Positions 50,408 through 58,745 of a DNA stretch of 60,597 bases are shown one piece after another; within the stretch, counting starts at the first letter, position 1, and each line of letters starts with the position of its first letter. The notes under the pieces were generated by a model. That model did not search any database, had not been told where the DNA came from, and saw only the letters and a program-made list of their open reading frames with translations. The stretch is from Streptomyces hygroscopicus. GTDB lineage: Bacteria; Actinomycetota; Actinomycetes; Streptomycetales; Streptomycetaceae. Location: assembly GCF_026168105.1 (NCBI RefSeq), contig NZ_LBMW01000044.1, positions 1 to 60,597 on the forward strand, in the 5' to 3' direction. A program made the translations under genes and the position numbers.

Positions 50408-52659
50408 CGGCCGCCCCCGCGGACGGGCGAGGGCTGCCAGGCCCGCAGCCGCAGGCTGTTGCCGACCACGATCAGTGAGCTCACCGACATCGCCGCCGCG
50501 GCGAGCATCGGGTTGAGCAGACCGACCATGGCCAGCGGCACGGTCACGACGTTGTAGCCGAACGCCCAGAGGAGGTTGGCGCGGATGGTGCCCAAGGTGC
50601 GCCGGGCCAGCCGGACCGCGTCGGCCAACGCCTCGATGTCGCCGCGCACCAACGTCACGTCGGCGGCTCCGATGGCCACGTCCGTGCCGCTGCCCATGGC
50701 GATGCCGAGGTCGGCACCGGCGAGGGCGGCGGCGTCATTGACACCGTCGCCGATGACCGCGACCCGGCAGCCCTGCTCCTGCAGGTCCCGTACGAGGTCG
50801 GCCTTGTCCTCCGGTGTGCAGCGGGAGTGCGTCTCATCGATGCCCAGGGCCGACGCGACGGCGCGGGCGGGTGCCTCACGGTCGCCGGTGGCGAGCACCG
50901 GGCGCACGCCGAGGCGCCGAAGCCGGTCCACTGCCCGGTAGCTTCCAGGGCGTACGACGTCCCCCACCTCGATCAGGGCCTCGGCCGCCCCGTCCACCCG
51001 GACCAGGACCGGGGTGTGGGCGGCGGCCTCGGCCACCGGCAGGGCGTCCGTCAGGGCGGAGGGCAACTCCTCGTCCGGGGCAAGGACTTCCACCAGCCGG
51101 CCCTCGGTCCGGCCCCGCACACCGCGCCCCGGCAGGGCAACGAACTCGCTCACATCCGGCAGCCGCCGCTCGGGCAGCTCCCGCCGGGCGTACGCGGTGA
51201 TCGCGCGGCCCAGCGGATGCTCCGAGCCCTGCTCGACCGCCCCCGCCAGCCGCAGCACGGCCTCCTTGCCGAGCCCGCCGGGGACGGCCGTGACCCGGGC
51301 GACGCTCATGTGCCCCGAGGTGAGCGTGCCGGTCTTGTCGAGCACGACGGTGTCGAGGTGCTGCAGCCCCTCCAGGGCCTGCGGACCGCTGACGAGGACG
51401 CCCAGTTGGGCGCCCCGGCCGGTGGCGGCCATCAGCGCGGTGGGCGTGGCCAGGCCCAGCGCGCAGGGGCAGGCGACGACGAGCACGGCCACGCACGCGG
51501 TGATCGCCGCCTGCGGATCGGCTCCGGCGCCCAGCCAGAACCCGAGGGCCGTGACCGCCAGCGCCAGCACGACCGGTACGAAGACACCGGCCACCGAGTC
51601 GGCCAGCCGCTGCGCCCGCGCCTTGCCGGACTGTGCCTCGGTCACCAGCTGGGTGATCCGGGCGAGCTGAGTGTCGGCGCCGACGGCCGTGGCCCTGACG
51701 AGGAGCAACCCGCCGGCGTTGACGGCCCCGCCGACCACGGCGGAGCCCGGCCCGACCTCGACCGGCTCGCTCTCGCCGGTGACCAGGGACAGGTCCACGG
51801 CGGAACTGCCTTCCGCCACCGTGCCGTCGGTGGCGACCCGCTCACCCGGGCGCACGACGAAGACCTGCCCAACGCTCAACCGTTCGATGGGGACAAGCCG
51901 TTCGCAGTCGCCTTCGCGGACCGCCACCTCCTTCGCCGCGAGTTGGGCCAGCGACCTGAGCGCCGCCCCGGTCCCGCGCCGGGCACGCGCCTCCAGGAAC
52001 CGCCCCGCCAGCACGAACAGCGGTACGCCGACGGCCGCTTCGAGATAGATGTGCGCGGCGCCGTCCGAGGCGGAGGGGACGAGAGTGAACGGCATCCGCA
52101 TCCCGGGCTCCCCGGCACCGCCGAGGAAGAGCGCGTACGCCGACCAGGAGAAAGAGGCCACCACACCCAGCGACACCAGGGTGTCCATGGTCGCCGCCGA
52201 GTGCCGCAGCCCGCGTACCGCCCGCAGGTGGAACGGCCACGCACCCCATACGGCGACCGGCGCGGCCAGCAGGAAGCACAGCCACTGCCAGTTGCGGAAC
52301 TGCAGGCCGGGCACCATGGACAGCACGAGGACCGGGGCCGCGAGCAGCGCCGTGACCAGCAGCCGGTCCCGCTCCTGCCGAGCGCCCACGGCCTCGTCGC
52401 CGTCCTCGCTCTGCCGCTTCCTGGGCGGCTCGGGGAGCGCGGCCGTGTACCCGGCCTGCTCGACGGTCTCGACGAGTTCCTCGGGGCTGATCCGCGGCGG
52501 GTGGCTCACCCGGGCCCGCCCGGTGGCCAGATTGACGGTCGCCGTGACCCCGTCCAGCCTGCCGAGCTTCTTCTCGACCCGCTTCACACACGCCGCGCAG
52601 GTCATCCCGCCGACGGTCAGATCCGTCGTCACCAGGGCGACCATGGGTTCCGTGCCCAT
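50404..52659 (-). CDS. copA: Copper-type heavy-metal P1B ATPase
   Basis: 751 residues. An N-terminal HMA domain (VGGMTCAACVKRVEKKLG, Cys21/Cys24), then the P1B core: CPC motif VVACPCALGLATPTALMAATGRGA, phosphorylation DKTGTLTSG, HP motif SEHPLGRA and GDGVNDAAALAGADLGIAMGSG. The CPC site and CAAC domain point to Cu(I) export. GMTCAAC and YNxx (GYNVVTVPLAM) / MxxSS (MSVSSLIV) residues near the end match Cu+-ATPases. ATG overlaps the small Met/His-rich protein's stop (TGATG reversed), and its stop overlaps the PCuAC-like start. Confidence 0.95.
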   Translation of the reverse strand: MGTEPMVALVTTDLTVGGMTCAACVKRVEKKLGRLDGVTATVNLATGRARVSHPPRISPEELVETVEQAGYTAALPEPPRKRQSEDGDEAVGARQERDRLLVTALLAAPVLVLSMVPGLQFRNWQWLCFLLAAPVAVWGAWPFHLRAVRGLRHSAATMDTLVSLGVVASFSWSAYALFLGGAGEPGMRMPFTLVPSASDGAAHIYLEAAVGVPLFVLAGRFLEARARRGTGAALRSLAQLAAKEVAVREGDCERLVPIERLSVGQVFVVRPGERVATDGTVAEGSSAVDLSLVTGESEPVEVGPGSAVVGGAVNAGGLLLVRATAVGADTQLARITQLVTEAQSGKARAQRLADSVAGVFVPVVLALAVTALGFWLGAGADPQAAITACVAVLVVACPCALGLATPTALMAATGRGAQLGVLVSGPQALEGLQHLDTVVLDKTGTLTSGHMSVARVTAVPGGLGKEAVLRLAGAVEQGSEHPLGRAITAYARRELPERRLPDVSEFVALPGRGVRGRTEGRLVEVLAPDEELPSALTDALPVAEAAAHTPVLVRVDGAAEALIEVGDVVRPGSYRAVDRLRRLGVRPVLATGDREAPARAVASALGIDETHSRCTPEDKADLVRDLQEQGCRVAVIGDGVNDAAALAGADLGIAMGSGTDVAIGAADVTLVRGDIEALADAVRLARRTLGTIRANLLWAFGYNVVTVPLAMVGLLNPMLAAAAMSVSSLIVVGNSLRLRAWQPSPVRGGGR

Positions 52660-52910
52660 CAGCGGCCTCCCCCGTGCATGGCCCCCATGTCGTCCATGCC
52701 TCCGTCGCCGCCGCCGTCGATGCCGCTTCCGCTACGGCTCGTGCCGGTGCCGTGCATGCCGGGCGCGACCGGACCCGCGGCGGCACCGACGGCGTACGAC
52801 ACCGCGAAGATCAGCACCAGCAGCAGGAGGAAGCCGCACAGCGCAGGCGGCGGCATCGGCTTCCGCAGCAGCGTGCCCGCGCCGGAGGCGGATTGCCGGG
52901 ACTCGTCCAT
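52659..52910 (-). CDS. Small membrane protein with Met/His-rich tail
   Basis: 83 residues from ATG 52908-52910, with GGAG 9 nt upstream. One membrane segment (ALCGFLLLLVLIFAVSYAVGAAAG, ~23-46) is followed by an extracellular or cytoplasmic tail with GMHGTG and MDDMGAMHGGG. No family is recognised. Coupled to copA by overlap of stop and start, so a copper-binding accessory role is the likely reading (inference). Confidence 0.65.
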   Translation of the reverse strand: MDESRQSASGAGTLLRKPMPPPALCGFLLLLVLIFAVSYAVGAAAGPVAPGMHGTGTSRSGSGIDGGGDGGMDDMGAMHGGGR

Positions 52911-53007
52911 CAACCGCGTCTCCTGATCACGTCGTACGGCGTCGTTCGGATCGACCCGTAACGCTTCAGGAGTCGGGACCGGAGAGGGCCGAGTTCCGGA
53001 CAAGATA

Positions 53008-53023
53008 TGTGGCCCGTGTCACA
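53008..53023. promoter_or_regulatory. Crp-like palindrome upstream of the copper operon
   Basis: TGTGGCCCGTGTCACA matches the TGTGA-N6-TCACA Crp-type consensus at nine of ten fixed positions. It lies about 100 bp upstream of the small Met/His protein start on the minus strand. The match is short and could be chance. Confidence 0.35.
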
Positions 53024-53064
53024 CGAGAGGTGACCGCGCCCGTGCGCCGCGCCGCCGGACGGGC

Positions 53065-53097
53065 GTGAGGGCCGGCCCTGACCGGGCCGGCCCTCAC
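53065..53097 (-). terminator. 14-bp terminator hairpin after the Met-rich secreted protein gene
   Basis: GTGAGGGCCGGCCC (53065-53078) pairs exactly with GGGCCGGCCCTCAC (53084-53097), loop TGACC. It lies 78 bp beyond the stop at 53176 on the minus strand and separates that gene from the copper operon. Confidence 0.82.
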
Positions 53098-53110
53098 TGG
53101 GGTGTGGATC

Positions 53111-53162
53111 GTACGGCCAGTACGTCACCGTCGTACGGCTATACGGCTAGTACCTGACCGTC
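53111..53162. repeat. Two 22-bp direct repeats with palindromic core
   Basis: GTACGGCCAGTACGTCACCGTC (two parts: GTACGGCCAGTAC, GTCACCGTC) at 53111-53132 and its near copy ATACGGCTAGTACCTGACCGTC-like at 53141-53162 share ACGGC-AGTAC-ACCGTC. They lie between the hairpin terminator and the stop of the upstream gene. Function unknown. Confidence 0.6.
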
Positions 53163-53175
53163 ACCATCACCGTCG

Positions 53176-53883
53176 CTACTGCACCGTCACCGTGACCGGC
53201 GCAGACACCGTCTTGCCGACGGTCACCCGGAGCTTCGTCGCCCCCTTGGTGGTGAGCGTGGTGTGCAGCGAGTAACTGCTGCCCTTCTTGACGACCGTGG
53301 TCGCCTTCAGCGCCACCCAGTTCTTGCCGTTGTAGCGCTCCAGCACCACCGTGCTGCCTATCCTCAGGCCCTTGGTACGACCCGTGAACGTCACCGTGTC
53401 GCCCGCCTTGATCGTCGTCCTGTTGGGCGTGATGGAGATCGAGTCCGCCGTGGCCTTCACGACGTTCTCATTGGGCGAGCCCTTCCCCTGGCTCTTCATG
53501 GGGGGCATCGCCGACGGGGCCGCGGTCATCGACCCGTTGGGCATCGGCATCGCCGGGAGGGTCTTCTTCGGCTTCGCCGTGGGCATCGAGCTCGCCGTCT
53601 TCGCAGCCTTCGGCCTCACCGGGGCCGACGAGCGCGACGCCTTCGGCATGGCGGGCGCCGAGCTCGCCGTCTTCGGCACGTCCGACGTCATCGGCATGCC
53701 GCTCGACATCGTCTGCGCGCTGGGCGCCGTCGACAGGTTCGGGGCCGGGCTCACGGGCTTCGAGCCGCTGGGCGACGGGTAGGTGGCGGCGACCGCCCCT
53801 GCCGCGCCACTCGTCAGCAGCGCGACGGAGAGGGCACCAGCAGCGGTCGCACGAGCGGAGCGTGTGCGGAGTGAGGATTTCAC
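53176..53883 (-). CDS. Secreted Met/Pro/Ala-rich protein with Ig-like C-terminus
   Basis: 235 residues from GTG 53881-53883, with GGAG 6-8 nt upstream. Signal peptide LRTRSARATAAGALSVALLTSGAAGAVA, cut near residue 33. Residues ~33-140 are low complexity with repeated Met (SSGMPMTSD, PAMPMPNGSM, AMPPMKS) and Pro/Ala/Lys. The last ~90 residues (ISITPNRTTIKAGDTVTFTGR, VTVGKTVSAPVTVTV) look like a bacterial Ig-like fold. The Met density and the position next to copA suggest extracellular Cu(I) binding (inference). No known family was identified for the N-terminal part. Confidence 0.7.
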   Translation of the reverse strand: MKSSLRTRSARATAAGALSVALLTSGAAGAVAATYPSPSGSKPVSPAPNLSTAPSAQTMSSGMPMTSDVPKTASSAPAMPKASRSSAPVRPKAAKTASSMPTAKPKKTLPAMPMPNGSMTAAPSAMPPMKSQGKGSPNENVVKATADSISITPNRTTIKAGDTVTFTGRTKGLRIGSTVVLERYNGKNWVALKATTVVKKGSSYSLHTTLTTKGATKLRVTVGKTVSAPVTVTVQ

Positions 53884-54300
53884 GTTTGTCTCCTGTGCTA
53901 CGACAGATCCCCCACTGACGGATCCCCCACTGCGCGCGCACCTCCGAGGCTTCCATGGAGCCGACCGGGCGGCGACCCGGTTGTCACTGGATTGCAGCAA
54001 CGGGAAGAAGGGGAGAATCGCCACTCTCCGTGATCGAGGCAGGTGGGAGAGTAACCGCGTTACCCACTTCTTACCTTCGTCGTCACGGCTTTCCGGCCCG
54101 TTCCGACCGTTCGCGGTGCGCGAGCGTGCGCGCCACGGTCGCGACCTCACGGACGGGGTGGCCCTCGCCCCCTTCCGCCCGGCGCCGAGTGCCGCCATCC
54201 GGCGCCGTCCGCAGGCCCGCGGATCACTCACTGCCTACGCTGGTAGCGCGGTCTCCTCAATGGCCGGAACCGTTCGCACAGCCGTATGCCAGGAGCGTCG
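53884..54300. other. Divergent intergenic region with an inverted repeat
   Basis: 417 bp between the Met-rich secreted protein and the permease. No gene is supported. GTAAC-CGC-GTTAC at 54051-54063 is a perfect 5-bp inverted repeat inside GTGGGAGA...CCCAC flanks and could be an operator. A purine-rich segment (GGGAAGAAGGGG) precedes it. Confidence 0.5.
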
Positions 54301-56253
54301 ATGGCCGCCACGGAGCATGCCCGGCCGAGCCGGTTGCGGGCGTGGATGCTGGAGGGGCTGTCCGACATGGGCAAGGGCGCCCTCCAGGGCCCGTACGCGG
54401 AGCCCGAGCCCCCGCACAAGGGACAGCGCTGGTGGCGGGTGATGTGCCTGACCGGTGTCGACTACTTCTCCACCCTCGGCTACCAGCCCGGCATCGCCGC
54501 CCTGGCCGCCGGACTGCTCTCCCCGATCGCCACCATCGTCCTGGTGATCGTCACCCTGGCCGGCGCCCTGCCGGTCTACCGGCGCGTCGCCGAGGAGAGC
54601 CCTCACGGCGAGGGCTCCATCGCCATGCTGGAGCGGCTGCTGTCCTTCTGGCAGGGCAAGTTGTTCGTCCTGACCCTGCTCGGCTTCGCCGCCACCGACT
54701 TCCTGATCACCATCACCCTCTCCGCCGCCGACGCCTCCACCCACCTGGTGGAGAACCCGCACCTGACCGGCGCCCTGCACGGGTACCAGATGCCGATCAC
54801 CCTGCTGCTGGTCGCCCTCCTCGGTGCGGTCTTCCTCAAGGGCTTCCTGGAGGCCATCGGTGTCGCGGTCGCCCTGGTCGGCATCTATCTGGCACTGAAC
54901 GCCGTCGTCGTGGTGGTGGGCCTGTGGCATGTGATCACCGCCGAGCACGTGATCACCGACTGGACCGGCGCGCTGACCGCCGAGCACGGCAATGTCTTCG
55001 TGATGATCGGTGTGGCACTGATCGTCTTCCCGAAGCTGGCGCTCGGTCTGTCGGGCTTCGAGACCGGTGTCGCCGTCATGCCGCATGTGCAGGGCGACCC
55101 CGGTGACACCGAGGAGCGGCCCACGGGCCGTATCCGGGACACGAAGAAGCTGCTGACCACCGCGGCGGTCATCATGAGCGTCTTCCTGATCGCCACCAGC
55201 TTCATCACCACCCTGCTGATCCCGGCGCCGGACTTCAAACCGGGCGGCCCGGCCAACGGCCGCGCGCTGGCGTATCTGGCGCACCAGTACCTGGGGGGCG
55301 CCTTCGGGACCGTCTACGACGGCTCGACGATCGCGATCCTGTGGTTCGCGGGCGCCTCCGCGATGGCCGGGCTGCTCAACCTGATGCCCCGCTACCTGCC
55401 CCGCTACGGCATGGCCCCGCAATGGGCCCGCGCCGTGCGCCCCATGGTCATCGTCTTCACGCTGATCGCCTTCCTCGTCACCTGGATCTTCGACGCCAAC
55501 GTCGACGCCCAGGGCGGCGCCTACGCCACCGGCGTGCTCGTGGTGATCAGCTCCGCGGCGATCGCGGTGACCATCGCTGCCCGCAAGGCGCGACAGCGGC
55601 GCTGGATGATCGCTTTCTCCGCGATCGCCACCGTGTTCCTGTACACGACCGTGGCCAACGTGATCGAGCGGCCGGACGGTGTGAAGATCGGCGCCTGCTT
55701 CATCGCCGGCATCATCCTCGTCTCGCTGCTGTCGCGGCTGGCCCGTGCCTTCGAACTGCGCGTGACCAGCGTGTCCATGGACGACCTGGCGGAACGGTTC
55801 GTGCGGGACATCGCCAGCCGCCGCATCCGTTTCATCGCCAACGAGCCCGACAACCGGGACATCACCGAGTACCGCGAGAAGATCGAGCAGATCCGGGCCG
55901 ACAACGAGCTCCCCCCGCAGGAGGACTTCGTCTTCGTGGAGGTGACCGTGGGTGACCCGTCCGAGTTCGAGTCGAGCCTGACCGTGCGCGGCGAGGTGCT
56001 GCACGACCGCTACCGGGTGCTCAGCCTGGATTCGACATCCATCCCCAACGCCCTGGCGGCCCTGCTTCTGCACGTCCGCGACACCACCGACCGCATCCCG
56101 CACATCTACTTCGAGTGGACCGAGGGCAACCCGTTCGCGAATTTCCTGCGCTTCTTCCTCTTCGGCCAGGGCGAGGTGGCACCCGTGACACGGGAGGTGC
56201 TGCGCGAGGCCGAACCCGACCGCGCGCGACGGCCGCGCGTCCACGTCGGCTGA
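54301..56253 (+). CDS. APC-superfamily permease with cytoplasmic C-terminal domain
   Basis: 650 residues. The start ATG 54301 has AGGAG 7 nt upstream; an ATG five codons earlier has no site. About twelve membrane segments open with WWRVMCLTGVDYFSTLGYQPGIAALAAGLLSPIATIV, a pattern of APC amino-acid or cation transporters. The last ~170 residues (SMDDLAERFVRDIASRRIRFIANEPDN, YREKIEQIRADNELPPQEDFVFVEVTV) are a soluble domain of a kind also seen in KUP-like proteins. The substrate is unknown. Confidence 0.85.
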   Translation: MAATEHARPSRLRAWMLEGLSDMGKGALQGPYAEPEPPHKGQRWWRVMCLTGVDYFSTLGYQPGIAALAAGLLSPIATIVLVIVTLAGALPVYRRVAEESPHGEGSIAMLERLLSFWQGKLFVLTLLGFAATDFLITITLSAADASTHLVENPHLTGALHGYQMPITLLLVALLGAVFLKGFLEAIGVAVALVGIYLALNAVVVVVGLWHVITAEHVITDWTGALTAEHGNVFVMIGVALIVFPKLALGLSGFETGVAVMPHVQGDPGDTEERPTGRIRDTKKLLTTAAVIMSVFLIATSFITTLLIPAPDFKPGGPANGRALAYLAHQYLGGAFGTVYDGSTIAILWFAGASAMAGLLNLMPRYLPRYGMAPQWARAVRPMVIVFTLIAFLVTWIFDANVDAQGGAYATGVLVVISSAAIAVTIAARKARQRRWMIAFSAIATVFLYTTVANVIERPDGVKIGACFIAGIILVSLLSRLARAFELRVTSVSMDDLAERFVRDIASRRIRFIANEPDNRDITEYREKIEQIRADNELPPQEDFVFVEVTVGDPSEFESSLTVRGEVLHDRYRVLSLDSTSIPNALAALLLHVRDTTDRIPHIYFEWTEGNPFANFLRFFLFGQGEVAPVTREVLREAEPDRARRPRVHVG

Positions 56254-56254
56254 C

Positions 56255-56295
56255 GAGGGGCCACGGCTTCCGGCGCCAGCCCCGGAGGCCATGCC
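56255..56295. terminator. Imperfect hairpin between convergent permease and kinase genes
   Basis: GGGGCC...GGCTTCCGG can pair with CCGGAGGCC...GCCCC across a 10-nt centre, with some mismatches. It is placed between the two stops and probably ends both transcripts. Confidence 0.5.
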
Positions 56296-56299
56296 CCGG

Positions 56300-57862
56300 T
56301 CACTCGTCCCAGGCCTGCGTTCCTCCCACGGTGAACCCGATGACCGCCCCGCCGCCCTCGCGCCGGTACGTGAACGGCGCCCCGCCGTGCGACGTGGCCA
56401 CCTCCCGCACGATCGACAGGCCAAGGCCCGAGCCGGGCAGGCTCCTGGCGTCCGCGGCGCGGTAGAAGCGGTCGAAGATGCGCATCATGTCGCCCTCGTC
56501 GATGCCGGGCCCGCGGTCCAGCACCTCCACCCGCACGCTGCCGAGCACCGGCCCTGTGTCCGGCTCCTCGGAGTCCTCCGGCTCGGGCTGGTCCGCGGGG
56601 CCCGTGACGGCGATCTCGATGGGCTCCTTGCCCTCGCGGTCGAACTTCGCCGCGTTCTCCACCAGGTTGGACACCGCGCGCTGCAGCGCCGTCACGCGTC
56701 CGTCGACCGTGGTGTCGCCGGTGACACGGACGACGATCTCGCGGCCCGTGCGGCGGCGGGCGATCGTCGCCGCTTCCTCCGCGATGTCCGCGAGCGTCAC
56801 CTGCTGCACCGCTTCCGTGTCCGACTGCCCGGCCGCCAGGTCCACCAGCTCGTTGACCAGGTCGGTGAGCTCCCGCGACTCCTGGGCCAGGTCGGCGACC
56901 AGTTCCTCGCGCGCGGCGGGCGGCAGCTCGTCGATCCGGCGCAGCAGCGAGATGTTCGTCCGCAGGGACGTCAGCGGCGTACGGAGTTCATGGCCCGCGT
57001 CCTGCACCAGGCGCCGCTGGTCCTCCTCGGACTGGGCCAGGCGCCCGAGCATACGGTCGAAGGAACGGCCGAGCCGGGCCACCTCGTCGTTACCCGTGAC
57101 CGGCACCTGGATGCCGAGCCGCCGGGTGCGCGCCACGTCCTCGGCGGCCCCGGCCAGCCGCACCAGCCGCCGGGTGATCCGCCGCGCCAGCCACCAGCCG
57201 AACAGCCCGGCCGCTATCACCACCGCGCCCATCAGCAGGGCCGTGCGCTGCTGCAGGCTGCGCAGCAGGTCCTCGGTGCTGCTGAGCTCCTGGGCCACCT
57301 GCACCGCGCCCTGGCCGTTGCCGAGCCCGACGGTCGCGACCCGGTAGACGTCGGCGCCGACGTTGACGCTCTTGTGCTCCACCAGCTTGCCCGCCCTGGC
57401 GACCTCGGCGATGTGCCGGTCGTCGGCACCGACCGGCAGCGGCGGGTTGGAGTGGTCGACGACCACCCCGCCGGGACCCAGCACCTGCACGACCGTGCGG
57501 CTGGGCCGGATGATGTCGTCGCGCGGGGTGTCGTGGTCCTTGTCGGACATCGCGAAGTCGTCCGGCATCAGCTGCTTCGTGCTGACCTGGTCCCGTAGGT
57601 CGGCCACGACCTGGGCGAACACCGTCTGCTGGTCCACGCGCACCAGGCGGGCGGCGGCGTTGTAGCTCAGAAAACCGACGAGGACGGTGACACCCGCGGC
57701 CACCGCCGCGAACGACACGGTGAAGGTGGTCCGCAGCGACGAGATCCGCCGCAGCCGGGCCCGCAGCCGCAGCCGACGGCGCAGCCCGGCCGGGAGCCGC
57801 CGCCACAGGCGCAGCCCGAACCAGGCTTCGGAGTCGCTGCCCGGACGCGGTGCTTGGGGCAC
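56300..57862 (-). CDS. Two-component sensor histidine kinase
   Basis: 520 residues from GTG 57860-57862, overlapping the response-regulator stop by one base. Two membrane segments (SFAAVAAGVTVLVGFLSY, ~49-66; ALLMGAVVIAAGLFGWWLA, ~207-225) flank an extracellular sensor of ~140 residues. A HAMP-like linker (RRITRRLVRLAGAAEDVAR), H-box DAGHELRTPLTSLRTNISLL, N-box and G1/G2 (VLDRGPGIDEG, GSGLGLSIV) are present. MprB/CseC-like layout. The sensed signal is unknown. Confidence 0.94.
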   Translation of the reverse strand: MPQAPRPGSDSEAWFGLRLWRRLPAGLRRRLRLRARLRRISSLRTTFTVSFAAVAAGVTVLVGFLSYNAAARLVRVDQQTVFAQVVADLRDQVSTKQLMPDDFAMSDKDHDTPRDDIIRPSRTVVQVLGPGGVVVDHSNPPLPVGADDRHIAEVARAGKLVEHKSVNVGADVYRVATVGLGNGQGAVQVAQELSSTEDLLRSLQQRTALLMGAVVIAAGLFGWWLARRITRRLVRLAGAAEDVARTRRLGIQVPVTGNDEVARLGRSFDRMLGRLAQSEEDQRRLVQDAGHELRTPLTSLRTNISLLRRIDELPPAAREELVADLAQESRELTDLVNELVDLAAGQSDTEAVQQVTLADIAEEAATIARRRTGREIVVRVTGDTTVDGRVTALQRAVSNLVENAAKFDREGKEPIEIAVTGPADQPEPEDSEEPDTGPVLGSVRVEVLDRGPGIDEGDMMRIFDRFYRAADARSLPGSGLGLSIVREVATSHGGAPFTYRREGGGAVIGFTVGGTQAWDE

Positions 57863-58572
57863 TAGTCCTCCCTCAGGACATACCCCACGCCGCGCACCGT
57901 GTGGATCAGCGCCGGGGCACCCGGCTCGTCGAGCTTGCGCCGCAGATAGCCCACGTAGACGGCGAGGTTCTTGGATCCGGGGCCGAAGTCGTACCCCCAG
58001 ATGCGGTCGTAGATGGTGGCGTGGTCGAGGACGATGCCGGCGTTGCGGGCGAGCAGTTCCAGCAGGTCGAACTCGGTGCGGGTGAGTTCCAGCTCGCGCT
58101 CGCCGCGCCAGGCGCGGCGAGCCTGCACGTCCATGCGCAGTCCGGCGACGGACACCTGGCCGCTAGGGATCTTCTCCTCCTCCTTGGGTGCGTCGAAGGA
58201 GGCACCGTTGGTGCGGCGCAGCAGGGCCCGTAGCCGCGCGAAGACCTCCTCGACGTCGAACGGCTTCAGGACGTAGTCGTCGGCGCCCGCGTCCAGGCCC
58301 GCGATCCGGTCGGCGGTCTCGACGAGCGCGGTGAGCATCAGGATCGGTGTGCGGTCGCCCTCCGCCCTGAGTACGCGGCACACCTGCAGGCCGTCGATGC
58401 CGGGCATCATCACATCGAGAACGAGCACGTCGGGCTGGGTCCGATGAGCCTGGGCCAGGGCCTCCACCCCGTCGGCCACGGCGTTCACCTCGTAACCCTC
58501 CAGCGTCAGCGCTCGTTCCAGGGCATGACGGATGGCGCGGTCGTCCTCGGCGAGCAGTACTGTCTGGGTCAC
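57862..58572 (-). CDS. OmpR-family response regulator
   Basis: 236 residues from GTG 58570-58572. Receiver domain with LLAEDDRAIR and phosphoacceptor Asp in VLVLDVMMPGIDGLQ (~53), Lys in YVLKPFDVEE. Winged-helix effector: RTEFDLLELLARNAGIVLDHATIYDRIWG and the wing with NLAVYVGYLRRKLDEPGAPALIHTVRGVGYVLRED. The ribosome site is weak (GGGGG next to the start). Paired with the kinase downstream. Confidence 0.94.
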   Translation of the reverse strand: MTQTVLLAEDDRAIRHALERALTLEGYEVNAVADGVEALAQAHRTQPDVLVLDVMMPGIDGLQVCRVLRAEGDRTPILMLTALVETADRIAGLDAGADDYVLKPFDVEEVFARLRALLRRTNGASFDAPKEEEKIPSGQVSVAGLRMDVQARRAWRGERELELTRTEFDLLELLARNAGIVLDHATIYDRIWGYDFGPGSKNLAVYVGYLRRKLDEPGAPALIHTVRGVGYVLRED

Positions 58573-58706
58573 GCCCCCCAGTCTGCCAAGATCGCGGCGG
58601 CGCACCACCTGGTGGGACGGAGGGCTCAGGGGCTTCTTACCCGCCTCTCACCGCTCCGCGCGCGACGACTTACCTGGTAGGGGCCGTCTGTCGGCTATGT
58701 CACGGG

Positions 58707-58745
58707 GCGGGTGTCCCGCGCCGTCGGGGGGCGTGGGACACCCGC
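58707..58745 (-). terminator. Hairpin terminator after the FMN reductase gene
   Basis: GCGGGTGTCCC (58707-58717) pairs with GGGACACCCGC (58735-58745), 11 bp, with a 17-nt loop. The stop codon of the reductase begins in its right arm. Confidence 0.65.

Noticed and set aside
53351..53782. Plus-strand hydrophobic ORF antisense to the Met-rich secreted protein
   Set aside because: Looks like a membrane protein only because it is the complement of Pro/Ala/Met-rich codons; no ribosome site.
54235..56424. Long minus-strand frame antisense to the permease
   Set aside because: His/Gln/Asp-rich shadow of the permease codons without motifs.
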